Source: Gemmatimonadales bacterium
GTDB lineage: Bacteria; Gemmatimonadota; Gemmatimonadetes; Longimicrobiales; Gaopeijiaceae
DNA: 48,013 nucleotides
Assembly (NCBI GenBank): GCA_020344755.1
Contig: CP070829.1
Span: 1,060,658-1,108,670 of the forward strand
Direction: 5' to 3'
Made by a program: the position numbers and the translations under genes. Below the pieces are notes generated by a model, which saw only the letters and a program-made list of their open reading frames with translations, did no database searches and was not told the origin of the DNA. Below, piece by piece: positions 1 to 9,058 of this stretch; position 1 is the stretch's first letter, and every line of letters begins with the position of its first letter.

Positions 1-30
1 GCGGGGGATCCTTCGCTCACGGGAACGCGC

Positions 31-900
31 TCACGGGAACTCCACCGTCTCGTAGAGGAGCCAGCCCTCGGAGGCCTCGCCACCGCGATCCCTTCGCAGC
101 CGGCCCCGCCCCGACAATTTCCGTTCCCGGAGTCCGAGGAGGACTCGGGGGACGACCCAGCGAAGCGGGGGCAGAGGTGGAAAGAAGGCGTCGCCGACCC
201 GGCGGTCCGCCAGCACGCGCACGGCGGGATCAGGGTCTACCCTCGAGGCGGATTCTGCTGCTCCTGGGGCTGGATTCGGATCGAGGGAGCTCGAGGGAGA
301 CGTCGGTGGGTCGCCTGCGGCGAGGGGGATGGTCCGTCCGTCGTCGAGCGTCACCGCTTCACGGCTCACCATTCCCCTGGCCTCCGCCCCGTTCACCACG
401 AGCACCGACTGGGGATGAGGGCCCTTCCAATCCAGCCAGACCGTGTAGTCGGCCTCACCGAGGAACCGGCCCCAGTGCAGTTCCCGGATGGGGAAGCGGC
501 GCAGGTCCCCCTCGATGATCATCTCCTCCACGTACCCCCACCCCTCGAGGGTGCGGTCCCAAAGGCCGATGCGGGCCCAACCCCTCGGCAGGTGGCAGCG
601 CCAATCCACACGCAGCTCCGGGGTGGCGAGGAGGATCCGTGAAACCGGCTCGGCGCGGGGCTCCCAGGCGCCTTCGATCCGAAGCTCTTGGGCATGCCAG
701 CGCACACCCCCTCCGGGCTCAAGGGAGGGAGGCGCCGCCACCATCCGCCATCTCGCATCGGGAGGGTCGCCGGAGGAGGGGTAGAGCACCACCGACTGAA
801 TGGGAATGTTGAAGGGCCCCCGGCCCAGGGTACCGGCGTATCCGATCAGGACGGTGCCGTCCTCCGCCGTGCAGTCCACGTACCACTTCCGGATCCGCAC
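31..900 (-). CDS. CrtC/lipocalin-like hypothetical protein
   Basis: This 289-residue protein opens with KWYVDCTAEDGTVLIGYAG, which resembles the N terminus of proteins distantly related to hydroxyneurosporene synthase (CrtC) and AttH-like lipocalins. These usually act on lipids or isoprenoids, but I see no catalytic signature and no function can be assigned. Tryptophan- and glycine-rich beta-strand-like segments fill residues 1-190. Residues about 195-230 are a Pro/Ser/Asp-rich linker, followed by a basic tail. No signal peptide is visible. The start is GTG at 900 with a purine stretch (GAGAG) upstream. The dipeptidase gene lies just upstream on the same strand, 43 bases away, so the two may be co-transcribed. 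The assignment rests on recalled resemblance only. Confidence 0.6.
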   Translation of the reverse strand: MRIRKWYVDCTAEDGTVLIGYAGTLGRGPFNIPIQSVVLYPSSGDPPDARWRMVAAPPSLEPGGGVRWHAQELRIEGAWEPRAEPVSRILLATPELRVDWRCHLPRGWARIGLWDRTLEGWGYVEEMIIEGDLRRFPIRELHWGRFLGEADYTVWLDWKGPHPQSVLVVNGAEARGMVSREAVTLDDGRTIPLAAGDPPTSPSSSLDPNPAPGAAESASRVDPDPAVRVLADRRVGDAFFPPLPPLRWVVPRVLLGLRERKLSGRGRLRRDRGGEASEGWLLYETVEFP

Positions 901-943
901 TGGCCCGGCTCTCTACCTCAATCGGGGTCCGTCGTCACCCGGG

Positions 944-2257
944 TCAGTCCCCGGCCTGCATTTCCGCGGCCACCGCCTGCACCTCGTCCAGAACCCGGAA
1001 GAGGTTTCCACTCCAGAGCTTGGAGATCTCCTCTTCGGTGTAACCGCGGCGCACGAGCTCCAGCGTCACGTTGAAGGTCTCGGACGCGTCTTCCCACCCC
1101 GTCACGCCACCGCCGCCATCGAAGTCGGAGCTGATCCCCACATGGTCGATCCCCATCAGGCCCACAAGGTAGTCGATGTGGTCCACGAAGTCGGCCACGT
1201 CCACCGGAGGGGCTACCGCATTGACCTCGTCCATCCGCGCCTCGACTGCCGCCTCCACTGGGGCGACGGCTTCCTGGTAGGCCTCCCGCTCCGCCTCATC
1301 CATCTGGAAGACGGCACGGCGGCCCAGGAGCTCCACTTCGAGCTCGGCGGCGACCTCCTCCCTGAGGGTCTGCAGCGCTTCCTGATGGGCTGCGTTCTTC
1401 TCCTGGTTCACGTAGCTGCGAAAGGCCACGGTCTGCACCACGCCGCCGTTCGCGGCGATGGCCCGAAGCTGCTCGTCGTCCAGGTTCCGGGAGTGGTCGT
1501 TCAGCGCCCGTGCGGACGAGTGGGAAGCCATGACAGGAGCCCGGGTGAGCAGGAGCATCTCCATGATGGCGTCCTTGGAGGGGTGGGAGACGTCGATCAT
1601 GATTCCCCACCGATTCATCTCGGCCAGCACCAGCCGGCCCAGCTCACTGAGACCGCCGTGGAGCCACACGCCCTCCCCCTCCCCGGTGTTGGAGTCGGAG
1701 AGCTGCGAGTGGCCGTTGTGGGCCAGCGACATGTAGCGGGCCCCACGGTCGGCGAACTCCTTCACCCGGGAGAGATCCGTGCCCACCGAGTACCCGTTTT
1801 CCACTCCGATCATGGCCACCAGCTTCCCCTGACCGGCGATGCGCCGAGCGTCCTCGGAGGTGAGGGCCAGTTCGATCCGCTCCGGGGCAATCTCCTCGGT
1901 GAGGCGGTGGATGGCGTCGAACTTGGCGATGGCCTGGTCGTAGGCGTTTGCGAAGCCCTCCTCGGTGAGCTCTCCCTGACCGGTGTAGACCACGAACCAC
2001 GCCACGTCGAGGCCGCCCTCCTCCATCTTCGGAAGGGTGACCTGGGTGGGAAGGTCCGTGGCGTAGTTCCGCTCAACGGTGAAGTTCGCCGCATTGATAT
2101 CGTCGTGGGTGTCCGCCGTGATCACCCGATCGTGGATGGCCTGGGCCCGGGCCACCAGCTCGGACTCGGACTCGGGAGATTCCTCGGCGGGGGCGCAGGA
2201 GACGAGCGGCAGGAGGGGGAGCCAGGCGAGCGTGGCCAGACGAAGCAGGTTCTTCAT
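944..2257 (-). CDS. Membrane dipeptidase (peptidase family M19), lipoprotein
   Basis: This zinc dipeptidase of the renal dipeptidase family (437 residues) would hydrolyse dipeptides outside the cytoplasm. The ATG at 2257 gives a clean lipoprotein signal: MKNLLRLATL, a hydrophobic core, then Cys21 in the lipobox LVSC. The reading frame continues upstream to 2698, but that part antisenses the SRPBCC gene and has no signal peptide, so I reject it. M19 metal-site segments are present: ITADTHDD (the His-x-Asp pair), MIGVENGY (bridging Glu), MASHSSARAL and NDHSRN (His ligands). The C-terminal half keeps GIDHVGISSDFDGG, a family hallmark. Residues 22-34 after the lipid anchor are Glu/Ser rich, as expected of a tether. 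Family assignment is secure; the substrate is not known. Confidence 0.93.
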   Translation of the reverse strand: MKNLLRLATLAWLPLLPLVSCAPAEESPESESELVARAQAIHDRVITADTHDDINAANFTVERNYATDLPTQVTLPKMEEGGLDVAWFVVYTGQGELTEEGFANAYDQAIAKFDAIHRLTEEIAPERIELALTSEDARRIAGQGKLVAMIGVENGYSVGTDLSRVKEFADRGARYMSLAHNGHSQLSDSNTGEGEGVWLHGGLSELGRLVLAEMNRWGIMIDVSHPSKDAIMEMLLLTRAPVMASHSSARALNDHSRNLDDEQLRAIAANGGVVQTVAFRSYVNQEKNAAHQEALQTLREEVAAELEVELLGRRAVFQMDEAEREAYQEAVAPVEAAVEARMDEVNAVAPPVDVADFVDHIDYLVGLMGIDHVGISSDFDGGGGVTGWEDASETFNVTLELVRRGYTEEEISKLWSGNLFRVLDEVQAVAAEMQAGD

Positions 2258-2337
2258 GGGATTCCGACGGGCTGCGGGATGGGTGGGTCTGACAGGGGGA
2301 CAAACTAGGGCGATCTGGTGTTGTCCTCCAACGGGCT

Positions 2338-2784
2338 TCAACCCTCTCCCGACTCCAGTCTGCGCCGGAGTCGATTGAGTGAGCTCTCGAGTTCGCTGCG
2401 CGCCGACGACTCGAGCAGGGACGACGCCATGAACCGGAGGAGCCCCCGGGGCTTGGCGGTGGTATCGAGGGTGACGCGCGTCCCGCCCGGGACCTCCTCC
2501 CATCGGATCTCCACTCGGGCGTCCAGTGCAGAGTCGGCCGTGGTCCGCTGGACCATCCGGCGTCCGGCATCCAGTTCCTTCACCACGTAGGTGTTCTCCA
2601 GGGTCTTCCCCAGGAAGTGGCTCCGGTACGATTTCCGGGTGCCCACGCGGGACGGTCCGGGCGGTTCCTGCCAAGCCTCCCGGAGGTGGGGCTGCCAATC
2701 CCGCTCACGGTCCACGTCGTCCATGAAGGCGAACACCTCCCGGGGCGGCCGGCGGATCATGACGCTCACACTGTATCGGGCCAA
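2338..2784 (-). CDS. SRPBCC (START/Bet v1-like) family protein
   Basis: This small (148-residue) protein belongs to the SRPBCC ligand-binding fold. The pattern is typical: ARYSVSVMIRRPPREVFAFM at the N terminus, then D-x-x-R-E-x-D-WQ, a central beta sheet (KSYRSHFLGKTLENTYVV), RWEEVPGGTRVTLDTTAKP, and a C-terminal amphipathic helix ending in RRRLESGEG. I choose the TTG at 2784 because AAGAGG lies seven bases upstream and the protein then begins at the first strand of the fold. An ATG at 2760 would remove that strand, and the in-frame start at 2865 would run into the divergent aminotransferase gene. No signal peptide is present, so it is cytoplasmic. The ligand is unknown. Confidence 0.8.
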   Translation of the reverse strand: MARYSVSVMIRRPPREVFAFMDDVDRERDWQPHLREAWQEPPGPSRVGTRKSYRSHFLGKTLENTYVVKELDAGRRMVQRTTADSALDARVEIRWEEVPGGTRVTLDTTAKPRGLLRFMASSLLESSARSELESSLNRLRRRLESGEG

Positions 2785-2857
2785 GACGGTGCCTCTTGGG
2801 TCGGGGATGCGCGCGGGGATAGAATGCGGAACCCACACCCACCCCGGAGACCACAGC

Positions 2858-4024
2858 ATGGCCACGGCGCCCCTGTCCTGCCAGAAGGACCACTTCCAGC
2901 TCCCCGAGGGACTCCACTACCTGAACTGTGCCTACATGGGGCCCCTGCCGCGGGTGGTGGAAGAAGCGGGAGTCCGGGCGCTGCGGACCAAGCGTGATCC
3001 CACCGGGATCGTCCCGAGGGACTTCTTCGAGGAGTCCGACCGCGTCCGGGAGAAGTTCGCCCGCATCGTGGGCGCTTCGGATTCATCCCGTATCGCCATC
3101 CACCCCTCGGTGAGCTACGGCGTGGCCACGGCGGCCCGGAACCTCCCCCTGGCTCGGGGTGCGCGCATCGTGCTCGTGGAGGAGCAGTTCCCGGGGAACG
3201 TGTATTCCTGGAGACGGCTGGCCAGTGAGGCGGGAGCCGCCCTCCATACCGTTGCCCGCCCCGAGGGCGCTCAGGTGGGCCGGGAGTGGAATGAGCGGAT
3301 CCTGGACGCCATCACGCCGGTCACGGAGATCGTCACCCTCCCCACGGTCCACTGGACGGACGGCACCCGCTTCGACCTGCCGGCCATCGCCGATCGAGCG
3401 AGAGACGTGGGGGCCGCCCTGGTGGTGGATGCGACCCAGTCCTGCGGCGCAGTGCCCTTCGACTTCGAGGCGGTGCGCCCCGACGTGTTCATGGCGGCGG
3501 CGTACAAGTGGCTTCTGGGCCCGTACAGCCTCGCCTTCACCTACCTGGGAGACCGGTTCGACCACGGGACGCCCCTGGAGGAGACGTGGATCGGCCGGAA
3601 AGGGAGCGAGGACTTCAAGGGCCTGGTCCACTACACCGACGAGTACCAGCCGGGAGCCATTCGATACGACGTGGGGGAGCGGTCCAACTTCGCCCTTCTC
3701 CCGGCGGCGTCCGTCGCCCTGGACCTGATCCTCCAGTGGTCGCCGGCGAGGATCGCCGAGTACGTGCGTCGTCTCGCCGGGCCCCTGTTGAATCGGGCGG
3801 CGGAGCTGGGGTTCGGTGTGGAGGAGGACGCGTTCCGGAGCCCTCACCTCTTCGGGCTCAAGATGCCCGAGGGTCTGGTCCTGGAGGACGTTCGAAACGC
3901 GCTGGAGGAGCGGAGAGTTTTCGTCTCTCTGCGGGGAAGCTCCCTGCGAATCAGCCCCAACGTCTACAATTCCGGCGACGACGTGGAAGCCCTCCTGGAT
4001 GCACTGGAGGGCCTGACCCGCTGA
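2858..4024 (+). CDS. Aminotransferase class V (PLP) family protein
   Basis: This 388-residue PLP-dependent enzyme has a fold-type I class V aminotransferase layout, related to cysteine desulfurases and kynureninase. The N terminus contains LHYLNCAYMGPLP, the usual start of the family after a substrate loop. VVDATQSCGAVPFDF carries the PLP-binding Asp, and AAYKWLLGPY carries the Schiff-base Lys. The C-terminal domain ends with SLRISPNVYNSGDD, typical of the family. The ATG at 2858 is preceded by a GGAG about nine bases upstream and lies 73 bases from the divergent SRPBCC gene. No conserved desulfurase active-site Cys loop is evident, so isoform and substrate stay open. It is probably a soluble cytoplasmic enzyme. 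Confidence 0.9.
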   Translation: MATAPLSCQKDHFQLPEGLHYLNCAYMGPLPRVVEEAGVRALRTKRDPTGIVPRDFFEESDRVREKFARIVGASDSSRIAIHPSVSYGVATAARNLPLARGARIVLVEEQFPGNVYSWRRLASEAGAALHTVARPEGAQVGREWNERILDAITPVTEIVTLPTVHWTDGTRFDLPAIADRARDVGAALVVDATQSCGAVPFDFEAVRPDVFMAAAYKWLLGPYSLAFTYLGDRFDHGTPLEETWIGRKGSEDFKGLVHYTDEYQPGAIRYDVGERSNFALLPAASVALDLILQWSPARIAEYVRRLAGPLLNRAAELGFGVEEDAFRSPHLFGLKMPEGLVLEDVRNALEERRVFVSLRGSSLRISPNVYNSGDDVEALLDALEGLTR

Positions 4025-4078
4025 GAGCCCAGGGGTAGACCCTCGGGAGACCGACCGGGCGCCGGACCTCGGCGTGCC

Positions 4079-4624
4079 TCAGCGGCCGAAGACCACCTCC
4101 GGGAGGTCGCCGATCTCCACTCCGTGGGCCTCGAACCAACCCTGGTTCACTTCCAGGGCGTACATGGCCGGGGCGCGGCTCATGTGGGAGTCGGTGGTCA
4201 TGGGCTCCATTTGCTGGATGTCCACGATGCGGAAGGAGGGGTCCATGAAGGCGATGTCCAGGGCGATGTAGGTGTTCTGCATCCAGAAGCTGCGCACGGA
4301 GCTCTCGGGAAAGACGAAGAGCATTCCGGCATTCTCCGCCAGCGTCTCCCGATACATGAGGCCCCGGGCCCTCTCCTCCTCGCTCTGGGCGATCTCGGCC
4401 ACCACCGTGTCGGCCCCGAAGATCACCCATGCGGTGGCGGGCGCTGGGCGGGGTAGGGACGCCCCGTCGGGACCGGATCGGTCCAGGGAGGTGGGTGTGG
4501 GCTGTTCCGCTCTCAGCTCACCGGCACGACCGGTGTCGTGTTCAGACGTGCAAGCCGCCGCCCCCGAGAGAAGGAGGCCGACGCACGCCACAGCGAATAG
4601 ACGGTTCTTCCGATCCGGTGTCAT
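4079..4624 (-). CDS. DUF192 (UPF0127) family lipoprotein
   Basis: This lipoprotein carries a DUF192 domain. The ATG at 4624 gives MTPDRKNRLF, a hydrophobic stretch and Cys25 in GAAAC. An upstream GTG at 4642 would add six residues. After an Asp/Glu/Pro-rich linker (about residues 27-65) the domain runs to the C terminus with the family motifs: VVAEIAQSEEERARGLMYRE, GMLFVFP, SFWMQNTYIALDIAF and ALEVNQGWFEAHGV. DUF192 proteins are small extracytoplasmic or cytoplasmic beta proteins of unknown function. The gene is divergent from the Trm112-like gene, with 119 bases between the starts. Family confidence is high; role unknown. Confidence 0.9.
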   Translation of the reverse strand: MTPDRKNRLFAVACVGLLLSGAAACTSEHDTGRAGELRAEQPTPTSLDRSGPDGASLPRPAPATAWVIFGADTVVAEIAQSEEERARGLMYRETLAENAGMLFVFPESSVRSFWMQNTYIALDIAFMDPSFRIVDIQQMEPMTTDSHMSRAPAMYALEVNQGWFEAHGVEIGDLPEVVFGR

Positions 4625-4743
4625 TGGAACACCCTGTTTCACAGCGGTTTGGAGTCTCGCGCGGACGCGCGGATTCCGCTAGGTTGGCTGACTTAATTCC
4701 CAGTAGACGCTCGCCAAGTTCCCTCGCCCTCCCCGACAACGTG

Positions 4744-5001
4744 ATGCTGGACGCCAAGCTACTGGAAATATTGGTCTGCCCAGAATCGAAGCAGGCCCTC
4801 CACCCCGCCGACGAGGCGGTGCTCTCGGCAATCAACGCCGAGGTGGAGAAGGGGACGCTCCTCAACCGAGCCGGGAACCCCGTCGCGCAGCCTCTCGACG
4901 AGGGACTGGTGCGGGAGGACGGGCGTGTGCTGTACCCCGTGCGAGACGGGATCCCCATCATGCTCCTCGATGAAGCCATCGAGGTGGGGCCCAGGTCCTG
5001 A
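4744..5001 (+). CDS. Trm112/YcaR-like (UPF0434) small protein
   Basis: This 85-residue protein matches the Trm112-like family: LLEILVCPESKQAL at the N terminus and LYPVRDGIPIMLLDEA at the C terminus. Bacterial members are small and often sit near cell-envelope or metabolic genes. The eukaryotic relative activates methyltransferases, but that role is not established for this bacterial branch. Only one of the usual zinc Cys pairs is seen (ILVCPES), and the central insertion LSAINAEVEKGTLLNRAG is longer than in YcaR. ATG at 4744 and GTG at 4741 are adjacent in-frame starts. It stands 38 bases before the oxidase operon and could be co-transcribed with it. Confidence 0.85.
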   Translation: MLDAKLLEILVCPESKQALHPADEAVLSAINAEVEKGTLLNRAGNPVAQPLDEGLVREDGRVLYPVRDGIPIMLLDEAIEVGPRS

Positions 5002-5039
5002 CCCGCGCCCCCGTATCGAGCTCCGAACCCCGCGACACA

Positions 5040-6206
5040 ATGAAGTCAGTGCGATTGCCATTGGGCCTGCTCGGCCTCGCTCTCCTCACGGCCTGCGCCG
5101 GTGAGTACCCGCAGTCGTCCATCAGCCCCACCACGGACTTCGCGGACACGATCCACGGCCTGTACGTGACCATCTTCTGGTGGACCATGCTGATCCTCAC
5201 CGGGGTGTGGATCGTGCTGGCGTACATCCTCGTGAAATTCCGCGAACGGCCGGATTCGCCGAAGCCGAAGCAGATCCACGGACACCTGGGGATGGAGATC
5301 GCCTGGACGATCGGTCCGGCCCTCATCGTGGTGGCCATCGCCATTCCCACGATCCAAGCCGTCTTCGCCACCCAGGAGGTGCCGGAGGAGTCGCTGGTGG
5401 TCGAGGTGATCGGACACCAGTACTGGTGGGAGTTCCGCTATCCGGAGAACGGCGGGCTCGTCACGGCCAACGAACTCCACATCCCCATGGGAACGCCGGT
5501 CTCTCTGCGTATCCACTCCGACGACGTCATCCACTCGTTCTGGGTACCCCAGCTGGGCGGGAAGCGGGACGCGAACCCGCTGCGGCAGGTCCCCGAGGGT
5601 CAGGATCTCAAGTACAACTGGATCCACTTCACGGCCCAGGAGACCGGGACCTTCATGGGCCAGTGCGCAGAGTTCTGTGGGGACTCCCACTCCCTGATGG
5701 GGATTCGGGTCATCGTGGAGACCCAGGAGGAGTTCGACGCCTGGCTCGGGGACCTGGCCGCTGGTCATCCCCAGACCGTGACCCAGAGCCAGGCGCTCAA
5801 CGCGACGACGGAAGGCCTCCCCGCGCCGACCGCACCGGCGCTGGCCCAGGAGGAGACCGGGCAGGAGGAGGCGCCTCCCGCCGAGGACCCGGGCACCGTG
5901 GAGGGCCGGAACCTCTTCCTGGCCAACTGCTCCGCCTGCCACGCCATCAACGGCGTCTCGGAGGCGGGAGTGATCGCGCCGAATCTCACCCTGCTGGGCC
6001 GTCGCTCCTCCATTGCCGCCGGGCTGCTGGAGAACAACGTGGACAACCTGGTGCGCTGGATCGGCGATCCCCAGTCGGTGAAGCCCGGGGCTCTCATGCC
6101 CGGCCTGGAATACCAGGGCGGCCGGCCTCCAGTGGTGTGGCCGGCGTTCAACCTGACGCCGGACCAGGTCCGCACCGTGGCGAACTACCTGTACAGCCTC
6201 CGCTAA
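5040..6206 (+). CDS. ctaC: Cytochrome c oxidase subunit II with fused cytochrome c (caa3 type)
   Basis: This is the CuA-bearing subunit of an aa3/caa3 oxidase (388 residues). A lipobox ends in Cys19 (LLTAC). Two transmembrane helices lie at about 40-63 and 84-109. The CuA cupredoxin domain follows, with ligands His165, Cys209, Glu211, Cys213, His217 and Met220, and the aromatic cluster QYWWEFRYP for electron entry. A Pro/Glu/Ala-rich linker (about 245-285) leads to a C-terminal cytochrome c domain with CSACH at 297-301 and the likely axial Met353. This fusion defines caa3-type enzymes, which take electrons through the attached heme c. It is first in a four-gene operon, 13 bases ahead of subunit I. 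All key ligands are intact. Confidence 0.97.
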   Translation: MKSVRLPLGLLGLALLTACAGEYPQSSISPTTDFADTIHGLYVTIFWWTMLILTGVWIVLAYILVKFRERPDSPKPKQIHGHLGMEIAWTIGPALIVVAIAIPTIQAVFATQEVPEESLVVEVIGHQYWWEFRYPENGGLVTANELHIPMGTPVSLRIHSDDVIHSFWVPQLGGKRDANPLRQVPEGQDLKYNWIHFTAQETGTFMGQCAEFCGDSHSLMGIRVIVETQEEFDAWLGDLAAGHPQTVTQSQALNATTEGLPAPTAPALAQEETGQEEAPPAEDPGTVEGRNLFLANCSACHAINGVSEAGVIAPNLTLLGRRSSIAAGLLENNVDNLVRWIGDPQSVKPGALMPGLEYQGGRPPVVWPAFNLTPDQVRTVANYLYSLR

Positions 6207-6219
6207 GGAAGAGACGAGC

Positions 6220-8064
6220 ATGTCGGTAAGCACTGCCCCCGCGCCCGCCACCTCGCCGGAGACGCACCACGAGGACACGGGGCTCTGGAGCTGGATCACC
6301 ACCGTCGATCACAAGCGGATCGGCATCATGTACTTCGTGACCTCCCTCTTCTTCCTGGGGGTGGGGGGGATCGAGGCGCTCATCATCCGGCTGCAGCTCT
6401 TCTCGCCGGAGAACCAGCTCATCTCCGCCCAGGTGTACAACCAGCTGTTCACGATGCACGGCACCACCATGATCTTCCTGGTGGCCATGCCGCAGGCAGT
6501 GGCCTTCTTCAACTACATCGTCCCGCTCCAGATCGGGGCCCGGGACGTGGCCTTCCCGCGGCTGAACGCCCTCTCCTACTGGATCTACCTCTTCGGGGCG
6601 ATCTACCTGAACGTGTCGTGGTTCGTGGGGGCGGCACCCAACACCAGCTGGGTGGGATACGCGAACCTCACGTCGACCCAGTTCTCCCCGGGGCTGAACG
6701 TGGACTTCTGGGTACTGGGGCTCTCCATCCTGGGGGTGAGCTCGATCATGGGTGGTGTGAACTTCATCACCACGATCATCAACCTCCGGGCGCCGGGCAT
6801 GAAGCTCATGCGCATGCCCCTCTTCACCTGGATGACCTTCGTCACGTCATTCCTGCTGGTGACGGCACTCCCGGTGATCGCGGTGGCGCTGATCCTCCTG
6901 GCCTTCGATCGGTTCTTCGCCACCAACTTCTTCGTGGCGTCGGCGGGAGGTGACCCGGTCCTTTGGCAGCACCTCTTCTGGATCTTCGGACACCCGGAGG
7001 TCTACATCCTGGTGCTTCCAGCGTTCGGGGTGATCAGTGACGTGATTCCCGCCTTCTCCCGGAAGCCGCTCTTCGGGTACCCGGTCGTGGTGTACGCTGG
7101 GGTCCTGATCGGCTTCATCGGGTGGGGTGTGTGGAGCCACCACATGTTCACCTCCGGGCTCGGACCGATCGCCGACTCCTTCTTCGTGGCGTCCACGATG
7201 ATCATCGCGATCCCCACCGGGGTGAAGATCTTCAACTGGATGGCCACCATGTGGGGCGGCGCCATCCGCTTCACCACCGCCATGATGTTCGCCGTGGGGC
7301 TGGTCGCCCTCTTCACGGTGGGCGGGCTCTCCGGGATCATGCATTCCTCCGCCCCGGTGGATCTGCAGCAGCACGACTCCTACTTCGTGGTGGCCCACTT
7401 CCACTACGTCATCGTGGGCGGAATTCTGCTGGGGATGTTCAGCGGGGTCTACTACTGGTTTCCCAAGGTCACCGGCCGCCTCCTGGATGAGAAGTTGGGC
7501 AAGCTCCACTTCTGGTCCACGATCATCGGCTTCAACCTGACCTTCTTTCCCATGCACTTCTCGGGGATGTACGGGATGCCTCGCCGGACGTGGACCTACC
7601 GGGCCGAGCTGAACGTGGAGATCTACAACCAGCTCTCCACGGTGGGGGCTTTCTTCCTGGGGGCCAGCACCCTGCTCCTGCTCTGGAACATCTGGAAGAG
7701 CCTCAAGTCCGGCGAGAAGGCGGGTCACAACCCGTGGGGCGCACCCACGCTGGAATGGTCCATCCCGTCACCACCGCACCACTACAACTTCCCGGCTCTC
7801 CCCGAGGTCCGTTCGCGCGAGCCCCTCTGGAACGACGACGAGCGGGCCGCCATCGAGGCGGTGACGCTCCACGAGCCGGCCACCGAGCCCGAGATGCCCA
7901 ACCCATCGTTCTGGCCCATCGTGGTGGCCTTCGGCATCACCATCACGTGGGCGCTGGTCATGACCGGCATCTGGTGGGTCCCCCTTCTGGGCCTGGCCTT
8001 CACGGCCTTGGGCGTCTACGCCTGGGCTTTCGAGGATCCCTTCAAGAAGAAGGCGGCGCACTGA
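6220..8064 (+). CDS. ctaD: Cytochrome c oxidase subunit I
   Basis: This is the 614-residue catalytic subunit, which reduces O2 to water and pumps protons across the inner membrane. About 12-13 transmembrane helices are visible. Heme a ligands are His80 (LFTMHGTTMIF) and His395. The heme a3 ligand is His393 (VVAHFHYVIVGG). CuB ligands are His258 (cross-linked to Tyr262 in HPEVY) and His307-His308. Glu260 of HPEVY and Asp109 (GARDVAFPRLNA) fit the D channel, and Lys336 (PTGVKIFNW) fits the K channel, so it is an A-type heme-copper oxidase. AAGGAAGAG precedes the ATG. The C-terminal extension (about 510-600) adds two hydrophobic segments and a basic end, DPFKKKAAH. Confidence 0.98.
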   Translation: MSVSTAPAPATSPETHHEDTGLWSWITTVDHKRIGIMYFVTSLFFLGVGGIEALIIRLQLFSPENQLISAQVYNQLFTMHGTTMIFLVAMPQAVAFFNYIVPLQIGARDVAFPRLNALSYWIYLFGAIYLNVSWFVGAAPNTSWVGYANLTSTQFSPGLNVDFWVLGLSILGVSSIMGGVNFITTIINLRAPGMKLMRMPLFTWMTFVTSFLLVTALPVIAVALILLAFDRFFATNFFVASAGGDPVLWQHLFWIFGHPEVYILVLPAFGVISDVIPAFSRKPLFGYPVVVYAGVLIGFIGWGVWSHHMFTSGLGPIADSFFVASTMIIAIPTGVKIFNWMATMWGGAIRFTTAMMFAVGLVALFTVGGLSGIMHSSAPVDLQQHDSYFVVAHFHYVIVGGILLGMFSGVYYWFPKVTGRLLDEKLGKLHFWSTIIGFNLTFFPMHFSGMYGMPRRTWTYRAELNVEIYNQLSTVGAFFLGASTLLLLWNIWKSLKSGEKAGHNPWGAPTLEWSIPSPPHHYNFPALPEVRSREPLWNDDERAAIEAVTLHEPATEPEMPNPSFWPIVVAFGITITWALVMTGIWWVPLLGLAFTALGVYAWAFEDPFKKKAAH

Positions 8065-8106
8065 GCCGGCCGTCCACGAACCGAACACCCGAGTCCGACG
8101 AGACAC

Positions 8107-8706
8107 ATGGCTGAAGCTGCAGCGGTCGCCCACGACGACCACCACTACACCTCCACCGGCCTGAACAGCTGGAAGGTGGGCTTCTGGACCTTCATCGGGT
8201 CCGAGTGCCTCTTCTTCGGCACCCTCCTCTCGACCTACATGGTCTACAAAGGGGCGGCGCTGCAGGGGCCCTATCCGGGGGATGTCTTCGACATTCCCCT
8301 CACCACCATCTCCACCTTCGTCCTGCTCATGAGCTCACTGGCCATGGTGCTGGCGCTGGACGGGGTACAGCGTGGAAACAAGAGGCTGGCCCTCTTCTGG
8401 TTGGGAGTGGTGATCGTCTTCGGGAGCATCTTCCTGGGCTTCCAGTATTACGAGTTCACACACTTCGTCCACGAGGGGCTGACGCTGCAGCAAAGCGTCT
8501 TCGGCTCGACCTTCTTCGTTCTCACCGGCTTTCACGGAGCCCACGTCACGGTGGGAGTGATCTGGATGATCTCCCTCTTCGTGATGGGGCTTCGCGACAA
8601 GCTGCCGCCGGAAAAGGCGTTGAGCGTGGAGATCGCCGGTCTCTACTGGCACTTCGTGGATATCGTCTGGATCGTGATCTTCGTCCTGGTCTACCTGATT
8701 CCGTAG
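8107..8706 (+). CDS. ctaE: Cytochrome c oxidase subunit III
   Basis: This 199-residue subunit III has five predicted transmembrane helices, as in short caa3 and quinol oxidase forms. Signature stretches are KVGFWTFIGSECLFFGTLLS, VFGSTFFVLTGFHGAHVTVG with the conserved Glu/His pocket, and LYWHFVDIVWIVIFVLVYL at the C terminus. It stabilises subunit I and proton uptake in known oxidases. The N terminus is His/Asp rich (VAHDDHHYTS). It follows subunit I by 42 bases and precedes subunit IV by 13 bases, supporting one transcript. Confidence 0.96.
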   Translation: MAEAAAVAHDDHHYTSTGLNSWKVGFWTFIGSECLFFGTLLSTYMVYKGAALQGPYPGDVFDIPLTTISTFVLLMSSLAMVLALDGVQRGNKRLALFWLGVVIVFGSIFLGFQYYEFTHFVHEGLTLQQSVFGSTFFVLTGFHGAHVTVGVIWMISLFVMGLRDKLPPEKALSVEIAGLYWHFVDIVWIVIFVLVYLIP

Positions 8707-8719
8707 GGAGTAGAGGGAA

Positions 8720-9058
8720 ATGTCGACGCAAGCCGAGCACGGGCACGGGGACCACGGTAGTCACGCCTCCGTGAAGTTCTACTGGATGATCGGCGGGATC
8801 CTGGCGGCCCTCACCGCCCTGGAGGTGGCCGCCTACTACATGGAGCTGGGCGCCATCGAGGTCCCGCTCCTCCTGATCCTCTCCGCCGCCAAGTTCGTCC
8901 TGGTGGTGGGCTTCTTCATGCACCTGAAGTTCGACTCCCGGGTCTTCACGGGGGTCTTCGTGGCGGGACTGGTTCTGGCCGTCTTCATGGTGTCGGCGCT
9001 CATTCTCCTGTACCACTGGGTGCCGGGATTCACCTCCGTGGCGGCGGGGAGCGCGTAG
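8720..9058 (+). CDS. Cytochrome c oxidase subunit IV (prokaryotic CyoD/COX4-like)
   Basis: This 112-residue membrane protein closes the oxidase operon. It has a His-rich N terminus (HGHGDHGSH) and three transmembrane helices. The pattern KFYWMIGGILAALTALEV, then LLILSAAKFVLVVGFFMHLK, then FVAGLVLAVFMVSALIL is characteristic of prokaryotic subunit IV. It is thought to aid assembly or stability and binds no cofactor. GAGGGAA immediately precedes the ATG. A strong hairpin about 70 bases after the stop marks the end of the operon. No heme a synthase, heme o synthase or Sco assembly gene is in the window. Confidence 0.93.
   Translation: MSTQAEHGHGDHGSHASVKFYWMIGGILAALTALEVAAYYMELGAIEVPLLLILSAAKFVLVVGFFMHLKFDSRVFTGVFVAGLVLAVFMVSALILLYHWVPGFTSVAAGSA

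Noticed and set aside
800..2308. 502-codon open frame on the + strand over the dipeptidase gene
   Set aside because: Antisense shadow: His/Val/Gly-rich, no recognisable domain, while the opposite strand encodes a full M19 dipeptidase.
5046..6302. 418-codon frame antisense to subunit II
   Set aside because: Shadow of a clearly functional oxidase gene with all metal ligands intact.
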